NCBI RefSeq assembly: GCF_019710575.1
Contig: NZ_JAHWFK010000003.1
Coordinates: forward strand, 1 to 64,000
Reading direction: 5' to 3'
Length of the DNA stretch: 64,000 nt
From: Paractinoplanes polyasparticus
GTDB taxonomy: Bacteria > Actinomycetota > Actinomycetes > Mycobacteriales > Micromonosporaceae
Position numbers and translations under genes: made by a program. Below, piece after piece: positions 7,423 to 15,658 of the stretch (position 1 is its first letter; each line of letters opens with the position of its first letter). The notes beneath the pieces were generated by a model. That model did not search any database, was not told the origin of the DNA, and saw only the letters and a program-made list of their open reading frames with translations.

Positions 7423-8226
7423 TCAGACCTTGCGGTAGCGGGCCTCCGCTACGGCGAACAATCCGTACGCGACGAAGCCGATCGCGGTCAGCAGCAGCAA
7501 CCACATGCCGTAACTACGCTCGGACAACGCCCGCAGCGCGGCATCCAGGCCACGCGCCTTGTCCGAGTCGTACTGCACGGCAGCCACCACGAACAGCACC
7601 CCGGCGATGGCGTAGGCGATTCCCTTCGCGATGTAGCCCAGCATGCCCAGCCGACCGATCAGCCGACGCATCGCGGAAGTCATCTGTCCGACCTTCAGGT
7701 GCTTCTCGAATCTCCGGGTGAGGCCGACGACCGCCAGGCCGATGCCGATCCCGGTGACCACCAGCCCGGCACCGACGACGGTGAGCCGGCCCGGGCCGGA
7801 GCCGAGCAGGCCTTCGGTCGCGTTCTGCTGGGTGTCCGCGCTGGACGTGTTCTTGCCGCGCAGCACCTTCACGCCGTTCCAGGCCAGATAGAGATAGAAC
7901 GCGGCGCGGACGGCGGACGCGGCACGCTCCAGGTGGCGGCGCACCGTGAAGATCTCGAGGATCTGCCAGACCGCCATCGCGACCAGGCCGATCACCATGA
8001 TCACGATCAGCGCCGCACCGAAGGACTCCTCGGCGAGCTCGTGCATCGCGCCGGATTGGTCGCCGTCCGCGGTCCGGCCGCCGACGGCGATCTGCACGAT
8101 CACGTAGGCGAACAGGAGATGGAGTACGCCGTACCCGAGGAAACCCGCGCGGGTCAGCCGTTCGAGCCAGGTGTTGCCGGCGGCGCGTGAGGCCGCGCCG
8201 CGGGCCTGCGAGGTTACGGAGGGCAT
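7423..8226 (-). CDS. DUF1206 integral membrane protein
   Basis: 267 residues from the ATG at 8226. There are six hydrophobic segments in three repeated pairs, each preceded by a conserved helix such as LTRAGFLGYGVLHLLFAYV near the N-terminus and IGRLGMLGYIAKGIAYAIAG in the last third. The tandem RxG(F/M)xxYGxxH/KGxxY signature defines DUF1206, an actinobacterial membrane family of unknown function. Length and repeat order are typical. An upstream in-frame start at 8277 would add a non-conserved stretch. It is divergent from the 8361 gene, so 8227-8360 should hold both promoters. Confidence 0.85.
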   Translation of the reverse strand: MPSVTSQARGAASRAAGNTWLERLTRAGFLGYGVLHLLFAYVIVQIAVGGRTADGDQSGAMHELAEESFGAALIVIMVIGLVAMAVWQILEIFTVRRHLERAASAVRAAFYLYLAWNGVKVLRGKNTSSADTQQNATEGLLGSGPGRLTVVGAGLVVTGIGIGLAVVGLTRRFEKHLKVGQMTSAMRRLIGRLGMLGYIAKGIAYAIAGVLFVVAAVQYDSDKARGLDAALRALSERSYGMWLLLLTAIGFVAYGLFAVAEARYRKV

Positions 8227-8360
8227 CACCCAGCTTTGACCCGAGAGCGCTAGAACAAAACCTCCCCCGGTTCCCATTCAGGGGGATACGGGACGACGTC
8301 CAATGCGGCAGTTGTGCCATATTCAGTGGTTGGACGCCTGGCTCTTGAGATCCTACGATC

Positions 8361-9431
8361 ATGCTGGTTGAGGTCCTTCTGGACTCCGAGATCAACGTGC
8401 ACTACGGCTTTCTCACCCTGTGCAGCGCGCAGACCGAGGAGGATGACGACACCCTCGTCGACGCGTGGCGTGGGCAGGTGAACGGGCTGGTGGGTGCGGC
8501 GGTGCCGGAGATGCTGCGAATCCGGACCGATACCCATACCGGGCAGGTCGACGTGCGCATCGAGCTGCACGACGGCGAGCCGGAGCTCAGCAACGACTGG
8601 TCCGAAATAGTGGATGTCTGGTTCGCCAGCTGGGTCGACGACCTCACGCTGAGCGCGTTCGAGGAGTTCGCCGGGCCGGTTTCCCTGCCACCCGGCAGTT
8701 ACCAGGTCCGCTGTGCCGCCGTCAGCGAACCCACGTCCGGGTCGAGTGCCGAGAAGATCCTGCTGCAATTCTGGCCGGCCGCCGGCACCGATCGCATCGT
8801 GCGGCAAACCGGCCAGATCGCGGCTGCTTGGCACCGCGACGGTCGCACTGCGCCGTGGACCGCCGCCGAGCTCTCTGCCCGCGTCGAGGAACTACGCCAG
8901 AACCGGGACCTCGACGACGAGGAGCCGGAAGACCTGCCAGCCGGTTGGCCTCATCACTATCTGCTGAGCAGTCTGGGGTGGTCCGGACAGGAGATCGGTG
9001 GAATCGACCCCGCCTTGGCCGCCCATCTCACAACGGCCGGGCCGGAGACACTGCGCCGTCTCGCCTGCTGGGCCGTTGAGCAGGCGCTCACCATGGCGGA
9101 GATTCGCGACCGGCCGGAAATCGACGAGGCCTTGGCTGCCGTCCGCCGCGGGATGGACCTGCCACCAGACCTGGTCATGTCCGGCGGACCTCTTGGCGAA
9201 CTCCTCTACCCACAACTCGAATCCGAGGACCCTGAGGCTGTCGAGCAATTTCGCCGAGCGGTCGTCCGGCGGCAGGCCGTGAAACTACTGTCCCAAGCTG
9301 CCGCGCCACCGGATCTGGAGAGAACCTGCTCGATCCTGCTCGCTGCCGGCCGCTTGACCGGCGGTAGCCCCGACTGGATTGTCGCCGCCGTCCGTCAGGT
9401 CTTTCCTCATCTCATACCGGCCGAGCGCTGA
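8361..9431 (+). CDS. Hypothetical protein, two-part layout
   Basis: 356 residues. The first ~135 form a beta-rich domain with VLLDSEINVHYGFLTLCSA and VDVRIELHDGEPEL and SYQVRCAAVSE, reminiscent of competence-type ComJ-like or nuclease-inhibitor beta domains. The rest is helical (TAAELSARVEELRQNRDLDDEEP, several later helices). No signal peptide or membrane segment is present. I cannot name the family with confidence. It is divergent from DUF1206 and convergent with the esterase at 9623, with a hairpin between them. Confidence 0.65.
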   Translation: MLVEVLLDSEINVHYGFLTLCSAQTEEDDDTLVDAWRGQVNGLVGAAVPEMLRIRTDTHTGQVDVRIELHDGEPELSNDWSEIVDVWFASWVDDLTLSAFEEFAGPVSLPPGSYQVRCAAVSEPTSGSSAEKILLQFWPAAGTDRIVRQTGQIAAAWHRDGRTAPWTAAELSARVEELRQNRDLDDEEPEDLPAGWPHHYLLSSLGWSGQEIGGIDPALAAHLTTAGPETLRRLACWAVEQALTMAEIRDRPEIDEALAAVRRGMDLPPDLVMSGGPLGELLYPQLESEDPEAVEQFRRAVVRRQAVKLLSQAAAPPDLERTCSILLAAGRLTGGSPDWIVAAVRQVFPHLIPAER

Positions 9432-9456
9432 CGGTCATCGTTGCGGAGGTCCCGCT

Positions 9457-9675
9457 GTGCCCATCCGGACCAACGGTCTGGTCAGCGTAGGTCAACGCGT
9501 CGACGATCGGTCTCCGGCCGCCACCCGCGCACAGGCCATGAACCGCTTGCGCCTCGGCTTACGCAGGGTGGCCCCCGGCAGCGGTGGTCCGACCGGTCAG
9601 CGGCCGGACCACCGTCGATCATTCAGGAGAACTGCGCGAAGAACCGCCAGATCTCGCCCTTCGTCCAGGTCGTGA
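9457..9675 (+). CDS. Possible small ORF after the 8361 gene
   Basis: A GTG at 9457 has GGAGG seven bases upstream. The first 42 codons look plausible (PIRTNGLVSVGQRVDD, ATRAQAMNRLRLGLRRV). The frame then passes through the hairpin at 9582-9614 and overlaps the 3' end of the esterase gene with arginine-rich sequence. The true product, if any, may have lost its stop. No family is recognised. Confidence 0.3.
   Translation: MPIRTNGLVSVGQRVDDRSPAATRAQAMNRLRLGLRRVAPGSGGPTGQRPDHRRSFRRTARRTARSRPSSRS
9582..9614. terminator. Hairpin between convergent genes
   Basis: CGGTGGTCCG pairs with CGGACCACCG around a 13-base loop. It lies between the stop at 9431 and the convergent esterase stop at 9623, so it probably terminates both directions. 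Confidence 0.6.
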
Positions 9676-11020
9676 CGCCGCTCTCGGCATACGTTCCCTC
9701 CACGGGACCGGGCATGTGCCCGTTGTCGTACGCCGCCCACTGCACCGGGTAGCCGGCCCGGCAACCCGAGTACGTGGTGGTGATGTGCGTGCGACTGCCG
9801 GCTGCGGGCTCACGCGGGCTCTGCGCCGTGCACCCGTTGTTGCGCACGAAGGTGTCCCGCAGCCCCCGTCCCTGCGCGATGGGCAGTACGTTGTCCGAGA
9901 TGCCGTGGAGGCCGAAGTAGGCGATCGGCTGCGTACCGCCGCTGCATCCGCTGATCTGCCCGCCGGAGATCACCGCGACGGCCCGGAAAACGGTGGCCCG
10001 GGCGCAGGCCAGCGCGTAGCTCATTCCGCCACCCCAGCTGAAGCCGAGTGCGAACCGTTGCCGGGGGTTGACGCAGAGGCTGCTCTCGATCCGGGTGATC
10101 ATGTTGTCGACGAACGTCACGTCCTCACCGCCGGCGTTGCCCCAGCCGTTGCCAAGACCCTGCGGCGCCACCAGGACGGCGCTGTTGTTGGACTGTTCCT
10201 GTTGGCCGTAGTAGGACCACGCGGCGCCGCTGGTCCCGCCGGAGGAGATCTCCTGCATGGTGCCGCCGCGCCAGTGGAAGCCGAAGATCAGCCGGTACGG
10301 CTGGCTGTTGTTGTAATTGGCGGGCACCCGCAGGATGAATTGCCGGCTCTTGCCGCCGCTCTGGATCGTGTAGGTGCCGCTGGCCAGGGTAGGCGCCTTG
10401 CCGCAGCCGGAACTCCCACCCGGCGCCGGCGTCGTGGGGTCGGTCCCGCCGTCGGTACGCACCAGCTGCCACTGCTGGTTGGCGCCGCTCCAGTCGGCGT
10501 ACTGCACAATGGCGGCGTTGTCCGCTGTGGACGCCCCCTGCACCTCGACGGCCTTGCCACTGTGCTGGGCCAGCAGCCGGACATGGCCGCCGTCCGAGTC
10601 GGCCAGCCGGAACTGCTGGTTCGTCCCGTTGTTGTCCGACCACTGCACGACAGCGCCGCCGTCCGCGGTGGAGCGGTTCGCGACGTCCAGGACCTTGCCG
10701 GAGCTCCGCGACTTGATCCGGTAGTAGCCACCGCCCGAGTCGACGAACTGCCACTGCTGGTTGGCGGCGCCGGTGCGGGTCCACTGGGTGATCCGCGCGC
10801 CGTCGGTGGTGGCCGACCCGGAGAGGTCCAACGCCTTGCCGCTGTTGCGGTTCACCAGGGTGTACCAGGCGTTTGTGTCGATCGTCGCCGCGTTCGCGGG
10901 AGCCGCGACCACCGCGACGAGCGTGCCGATCGTCATCGCCGCTATGGTCGCGGCGGCCATGACGGTGCGCCGGGGCCGTCTCAGGGCCGATTCGGTACGG
11001 GGTTCACCCGTGGCTCTCAT
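9623..11020 (-). CDS. Secreted esterase (PHB depolymerase/feruloyl esterase-like) with ricin-type lectin domain
   Basis: 465 residues. A signal peptide covers residues ~1-45 (hydrophobic MAAATIAAMTIGTLVAVVAA, cleavage near PANAA). A ricin-B-like trefoil spans residues ~46-190, with three repeats carrying GKALDLSG, GKVLDVAN and GKAVEVQG, each ending in an NQQW/NQQF motif. A Gly/Pro/Thr linker is followed by an alpha/beta-hydrolase domain with the nucleophile elbow GFSWGGG, an Asp in GISDNVLP and a His in DNGHMPG. This matches LpqC-type esterases that attack polyesters or feruloylated xylan. AAGGAGT sits before the ATG. It is probably induced by plant polysaccharide. Confidence 0.85.
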   Translation of the reverse strand: MRATGEPRTESALRRPRRTVMAAATIAAMTIGTLVAVVAAPANAATIDTNAWYTLVNRNSGKALDLSGSATTDGARITQWTRTGAANQQWQFVDSGGGYYRIKSRSSGKVLDVANRSTADGGAVVQWSDNNGTNQQFRLADSDGGHVRLLAQHSGKAVEVQGASTADNAAIVQYADWSGANQQWQLVRTDGGTDPTTPAPGGSSGCGKAPTLASGTYTIQSGGKSRQFILRVPANYNNSQPYRLIFGFHWRGGTMQEISSGGTSGAAWSYYGQQEQSNNSAVLVAPQGLGNGWGNAGGEDVTFVDNMITRIESSLCVNPRQRFALGFSWGGGMSYALACARATVFRAVAVISGGQISGCSGGTQPIAYFGLHGISDNVLPIAQGRGLRDTFVRNNGCTAQSPREPAAGSRTHITTTYSGCRAGYPVQWAAYDNGHMPGPVEGTYAESGVTTWTKGEIWRFFAQFS

Positions 11021-11132
11021 GAGTCCACTCCTTACGGATCGGAGTCACCCGCGCGCGGCGGAACCCGCGCGGTGACGATCACAGGCGCCACTGCCGAAAG
11101 GGCACGCTGACACCCTGGGGATTGTGCGTGAA

Positions 11133-11144
11133 GTTAACGCTAAC
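11133..11144. promoter_or_regulatory. Likely LacI-family operator upstream of the esterase
   Basis: GTTAACGCTAAC is a near-perfect 12-base inverted repeat of the GTTAGCGCTAAC type, seen upstream of biomass-degrading genes in actinomycetes. It lies 113 bases before the esterase start codon. No dedicated regulator gene is adjacent. Confidence 0.45.
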
Positions 11145-11179
11145 GACATCGATACGTCAAAGATGATTGTCGATGAACC

Positions 11180-11194
11180 ATGATCTCGGATCAT
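11180..11194. promoter_or_regulatory. 15-base palindrome of unknown role
   Basis: ATGATC and GATCAT flank a TCG centre, a perfect inverted repeat about 160 bases upstream of the esterase start. It could be a second regulator site. The neighbouring region is AT-rich for this window. Confidence 0.35.
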
Positions 11195-11471
11195 CTACAT
11201 ATCGGCGCATAACCATATTTTCAGCCGAGTTGGCGGGTCAGTTTCGCATGATCCGGAAGAACTCATCCCAGGGTTCACGGACGCCGAGCGGTGGAACATT
11301 GTGAACGCTTACATCGACGAGCACGACGAGACGCACCGGTGCGCCTCCCCGTTGCTCCGATGGCCGCCGAACATCGTGAGGACTACCCCCGAGACGAAAG
11401 CGACAGCCAGAAACCATCGATGGGCCGCGCCGACCGCAGCGGCATCCATTGGTCCGGCCAAGCGATGATTG
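11195..11471. other. Gap between esterase promoter and epimerase stop
   Basis: No convincing gene. A minus-strand frame starting at an ATG at 11449 gives 46 codons with one hydrophobic stretch (WFLAVAFVSGVVLTMFGG). It has no ribosome-binding site and may be chance. Confidence 0.4.
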
Positions 11472-12515
11472 TCAGATCGACGGACGCGCGTCGGTCCGGA
11501 GCCAGCTGTCTTCTGCCGCATAGTCGAACCACATCGCCGTCGCCTCCGGGGAGATGCCTGATGGCGTCCATGCGGGATGCCGGGCGACTTGGTCGATCAT
11601 CCGGCTGATCTCGTCGGTGACTGTGGCCGCGTAGTCGCCCACCGGCCGGTATCCCAGCGCCTGCCCGGCACTGGTGTCCAGGACGATCGGCGGGATCCGG
11701 TGCCAGGGGTGCCTGCCCAGCCGCGGCGGCGCGTCCTCGTCGAGGAACACTTCGTGCCATGTGTGTCCGGCCAGGGCGGCGATCAGGCGCGAGATCGTCA
11801 ACCCGTCGGGGACGTCCGGGTCGGCTGCGTTGAGAATTCGGCGCCCCGGCTGTTCCGCGACGACCTCGACGAGAGCGGCAATGTTGACAGCTGCTGATGG
11901 ATGGTCGGCCCCCTTGCCGTGGCCGGCAAGCAGAAGCGCCGGCCGGCGGTCCAGGGCACGCTTCACGAAGTACCACTCTCGCGGTGGTGCAGCGCCTTCG
12001 CCGTGCACCTTCGATGGTCGCAGCACGGTTACCGGCAGGCCGCTGTCGAGCAGGACGAGTTCGGCGGCGACCTTGTTGGCCCCGTATCCCTGCGGTGAGT
12101 TGTACGGCATATCGCCTGGCTTCAGAGTGGCTTGCTGTTCGGTCACCGCTGCGTCGAACCGGGGCGGTGCAGCCGAATTGACGTGGTTGCCCTCGCCGTC
12201 GACGTATACCGCCTTGCTGGAGATCATCACCGTGGAGCTGACGTCGCGGATCAAGGGGAGGAGCAGCCGCGCCTGAGCGGCGGTATAGCAGGCGCAGTCG
12301 ACCAGAAGATCACGCCCATCCTCCACGGCCGCCGCCAGACCGGCGGGATCGTCGTGATCCACCAGCACCAAGTGACCCCCGCCGGCTGCCAGATCAGCAG
12401 GCATGCGCCGCGGATCACGACCAGTCACAGTGACCTGCCAGCCGGCCGAGAGCAAACGACGTGCCACGGCGCGACCGATCAACCCCGTGCCACCGATGAC
12501 CAGCGCAGACCGCAC
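11472..12515 (-). CDS. NAD-dependent epimerase/dehydratase family protein
   Basis: About 347 residues from a GTG at 12515 that places RSALVIGGTGLIGRAV at the very N-terminus, as usual for the family; an upstream GTG/ATG at 12545 would add 10 residues. The Rossmann glycine motif is GGTGLIG. The mid-part has ISSKAVY and a likely catalytic Tyr in NSPQGYGANKVAAE (YxxxK), the extended-SDR signature. The substrate is unknown; relatives act on sugar nucleotides or related alcohols. The C-terminal part (EDSWLRTDARPSI) is intact. It is monocistronic in an accessory setting. Confidence 0.8.
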   Translation of the reverse strand: MRSALVIGGTGLIGRAVARRLLSAGWQVTVTGRDPRRMPADLAAGGGHLVLVDHDDPAGLAAAVEDGRDLLVDCACYTAAQARLLLPLIRDVSSTVMISSKAVYVDGEGNHVNSAAPPRFDAAVTEQQATLKPGDMPYNSPQGYGANKVAAELVLLDSGLPVTVLRPSKVHGEGAAPPREWYFVKRALDRRPALLLAGHGKGADHPSAAVNIAALVEVVAEQPGRRILNAADPDVPDGLTISRLIAALAGHTWHEVFLDEDAPPRLGRHPWHRIPPIVLDTSAGQALGYRPVGDYAATVTDEISRMIDQVARHPAWTPSGISPEATAMWFDYAAEDSWLRTDARPSI

Positions 12516-12567
12516 TTCCGACCCCCAACCGGCGTGGCCCGGCATACCGCACCTTGTCCAGCCGATC

Positions 12568-12980
12568 CTATTCGAGCGGCTGCCACTCGAGAGTCAGCCC
12601 GGAATCCCGCAGCGGCATGGCGGTGGCCGCCTCAGCCAGCACTCTGGCCATCCGCACATCGTCACATCGAGTTCGGGCCGCCCGGCGTGCGTCACGCCGC
12701 GTACGTATCCCCCACCGCGAGCACCTCCCAATCTGGAGGCGAGCCCTCATGATCCGGTCCGCGTGACGGCTCACCGCCGGCCGTCGCGCGTGTTCGGCGG
12801 CAAATAGGGGCGCCTCATCATGCATCAGTGGTTCAGCGACGGTGGTATCCGATTGTCCGGGGCGGCAGCGCAATTCGTCGACGTCGCCCTGCTCTCGCAG
12901 AAGCCCGACCAGCTGTCCGGCCGCGAACCATTCGCCCGCGGCGGCGCGGCGGCGGCTGGCTCTACTGATCAATCCTCGCC
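12568..12980 (-). pseudogene. Relics of a repeat-containing protein
   Basis: Minus-strand sequence near 12850-12970 reads AAGEWFAAGQLVGLLREQGD then VDELR. This recalls the 'xAAxxLAELLAERGDLDELR' repeats of large actinomycete proteins. Near 12570-12650 another coding-like end appears (RMARVLAEAATAMPLRDSGL). The two pieces are separated by non-coding sequence that includes copy 6 of the dispersed repeat. The whole looks like debris of one or two genes rather than a working gene. Confidence 0.35.
12764..12815 (+). repeat. Dispersed intergenic repeat, copy 6
   Basis: Longest copy. TGACGGCTCACCGCCGGC is shared with 6820-6838, followed by CGTCGCGCGTGTTCGGCGGC and AAATAGGGGCGCCTC, which match the core seen at 141, 581, 3081, 3841 and 4481. 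Confidence 0.55.
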
Positions 12981-14386
12981 AGAGAAGCGTTCCAGGGGCG
13001 GACTGTCGGGTGGATACGGGTGCACCCCCGGGAAGGCGCGGTGCCGCTCGATGACTGACCAGCACAACAGCGGCATGACTGTGCGACCGATCGTGTTACC
13101 GGGCAGGTGGCAGGGCAGGGCGTGACGAAGCCCGGAACAAGAATGGAACGCCCACCCCGGTAGCGGAGTCGGAAAATACTCGTGAGATAATAATTGCGTC
13201 GTCGGGAATACAATTCGTTCCCCACATCACCAGCATAGCTGAGCCTGTTGGGCCCTTGCTGGTTTTCGCGTCCCGTTTGAACTCTGCCTTCACATTTCCC
13301 GGAAACGCTGGATCGTGGCCTGCCCGGCCCGCACATTGATCCTCGTCCAGCAGCCGTCGAAGGCATCGGGGGAACGGTCTTTTGAAACTGCACGCGATAT
13401 TTCGAATGCTCACCATCGCGAGATCCGGAGCGCTGCGGCGAGCGTCCGTCGGGACGGAGCCGTCGCGGGAGATCGCACTCAAGGTCAGACGCGAGGAGGA
13501 ACGGCAGCGGCTTCGATGAGAATCGTGGCACGCGTAGGAAACGAGGATCCCGCTCGGGCGACGCCGACCACCGTGCGCACGATCGTCACACCTGGGCCGA
13601 GGCCATGCCCGGGCAGGCTGCGCCGCGGCGTGGCGGTGGCCGGCCGCGCCGCCGGGACGGTCGATCCGACGCCGAGTCGCCGATTCGCCGGACTTCGACG
13701 CATCCGCTCGGCGTGCGGTGGATCTACCCGCACGCCGAGAGGCACCGAAGTGTCTTGAGTCAAGGAAATTGCCCGGGCCGGCGTTGGGCATGGCGGCCAC
13801 CACACCGCACGCCCCAGCCGCGCTGCGCAGGGCGACGGTCGTCATCGGACGACGGTGGCGCACAGTGGCGCCGGACGGCCTGCGGCACGACGGCCGAGTT
13901 CCGGACAGGCGAGGACGGTCTCGATCGAGGTCGACGTCCACCATCTGCTGACAGCGCCAGAGACCCCGCCGCACAGGAGGCTGAAATCGCGTTCTGACCG
14001 AAGTGAAAACGGGTACGGTCCGTGACTCGGACAACAGCCCGGCCTGCGCCGTATCCCTTGCAGCCGATTGATCAAAACGTCGAAAGTTTCCACGGTTCAC
14101 CACTGTGGACTCAACGCGTCGCGGCGGTAACACGTCGGAAGCAAAGGTTCGGCGGATCGGGCCGTTGTGTCGCAATCCCTTGTGCGGTAAGGGTTTCGGG
14201 CGACCGATCGGCCGGAAAGAAGATGGGATGCCCGGTTCCTTGTTGCGGTCCTATTTCTGATTGGATAACGCTTCCGTGCGGGCTGTAAAACCCACGACAG
14301 TCCACTTGATAGGTACGAGGCTATTCCGGTTAGGGTCTTTCTCGTACGGCAGGGGTACGCCTGCCGAGGAAATCGGGGAAGAGGCC
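12981..14386. other. 1.4-kb gap without a secure gene
   Basis: A minus-strand frame at 13096-13416 gives 106 codons whose second half looks coding (KRDAKTSKGPTGSAMLVMWG, later DDAIIISRVFSDSATG). It uses unusually AT-rich codons and could be a fragment of acquired DNA. The rest is arginine-rich in every frame. The last 300 bases, with comparatively AT-rich stretches, should hold the promoter of the glycan operon. A small hairpin (CGGCAGG and CCTGCCG, 14347-14366) lies just before its ribosome-binding site. Confidence 0.5.
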
Positions 14387-15658
14387 ATGACATTGGCTGC
14401 CGTCGTCATGATTTTTGTTTCTCTGGTGCTCGCGGCGTTCGCCGCGGTCACGTTGTGGTGGACCATGCACGCCTGGCGCACGCCGGAGACCCTGGCCGGC
14501 ACCCGCTTCGCCCCGCCCGACGGGGAGCAGCACCTGACGTTCTCGTTGCTGTTGCCGGCCCGGCACGAGACCGCCGTCCTCGAGCACACGGTCGAGCGGC
14601 TGCTGCGCTCCACTCACGAGGGTTTCGAGATCATCATCATTGTGGGGCACGACGACCCGGAGACCGCCGAGGTCGCGAACCGGGTCGCCCTGGGCGCGCC
14701 GGGGCGGATTCTCGTGGTGACCGACCACAACGAACAAAAGAACAAGCCTCGCGCGCTGAATACCGCGTTGCCTTACGTACGCGGTGATGTGGTCGGGGTC
14801 TTCGACGCGGAGGACCAGGTGCATCCGCTGCTGCTGGAGCACGTCGACCACGCGTTCCGGGCCACCGACGCCGACGTCGTGCAGGGTGGCGTCCAGCTCA
14901 TCAACTTTCACTCCAGTTGGTACAGCCTGCAGAACTGCCTCGAGTACTTCTTCTGGTTCCGCAGCCGGCTGCACCTGCACGCCAGGAAGGGGTTCATCCC
15001 GCTCGGCGGCAACACTGTCTTCGTCCGCTCCGACGTGCTGCGCCGGGCCAACGGGTGGGACGGCACCTGCCTCGCCGAGGACTGCGACCTGGGGGTGCGG
15101 CTCTCCAGCCGGGGTGCGAAGGTCGTGGTCGCGTACGACGCCACGATCGTCACCCGCGAGGAGACGCCGGGCTCGGTGACCGCCCTGCTCAAGCAGCGCA
15201 CCCGCTGGCACCAAGGGTTCCTGCAGGTGCTCCGCAAGGGCGAGTGGCGCCGGCTGCCCACCTGGCGGGCCCGGATGCTCGCCCGCTACACGTTGACCAG
15301 CCCGTTCCTGCAGGCGTTCTCCGGTGTGGTGATCCCCCTCGGGGTGGCCGTCGCGATCTGGGCCCAGCTGCCGGTCTTCGTCGCGCTGGTGACCTTCCTG
15401 CCGGTGCTGCCGATGGCGGCCACGCTGATGTTCCAGATCGTCGGCCTGCACGACTTCGGCCGGCAGTACGACCTTCGGATCCGCTGGCACCACTACGCCA
15501 AGCTGGTGCTCGGGAGTTTCCCGTACGCGCTGGTGTTGTCGACGGCCGCGCTGCGAGCCGTGTGGCGGGAATACACCGGCAAGCGCAACTGGGAGCTGAC
15601 GACCCACGTCGGCGCGCACCTGAGCGCCACGCGGCCGGCCACCGAGGTGGCGGCATGA
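14387..15658 (+). CDS. Processive family-2 glycosyltransferase (polysaccharide synthase)
   Basis: 423 residues from the ATG at 14387. An N-terminal membrane helix (residues 3-25) is followed by a GT-A domain with the processive D,D,D,QxxRW set: VFDAEDQ near residue 140, EDCDLG near 230 and QRTRWHQG near 270. Two to three C-terminal helices (VVIPLGVAVAIWAQLPVFVA and following) form the channel region. This is the cellulose/hyaluronan/CslA-like architecture without a PilZ domain. First gene of a five-gene operon; its stop overlaps the next start (ATGA). In Streptomyces a CslA synthase is paired with GlxA, and the same pairing here suggests a surface glycan. Which sugar is polymerised cannot be read. 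Confidence 0.85.
   Translation: MTLAAVVMIFVSLVLAAFAAVTLWWTMHAWRTPETLAGTRFAPPDGEQHLTFSLLLPARHETAVLEHTVERLLRSTHEGFEIIIIVGHDDPETAEVANRVALGAPGRILVVTDHNEQKNKPRALNTALPYVRGDVVGVFDAEDQVHPLLLEHVDHAFRATDADVVQGGVQLINFHSSWYSLQNCLEYFFWFRSRLHLHARKGFIPLGGNTVFVRSDVLRRANGWDGTCLAEDCDLGVRLSSRGAKVVVAYDATIVTREETPGSVTALLKQRTRWHQGFLQVLRKGEWRRLPTWRARMLARYTLTSPFLQAFSGVVIPLGVAVAIWAQLPVFVALVTFLPVLPMAATLMFQIVGLHDFGRQYDLRIRWHHYAKLVLGSFPYALVLSTAALRAVWREYTGKRNWELTTHVGAHLSATRPATEVAA

Noticed and set aside
13485..14175. Several arginine-rich frames before the glycan operon
   Set aside because: They lack ribosome-binding sites and family motifs and overlap one another in several frames.
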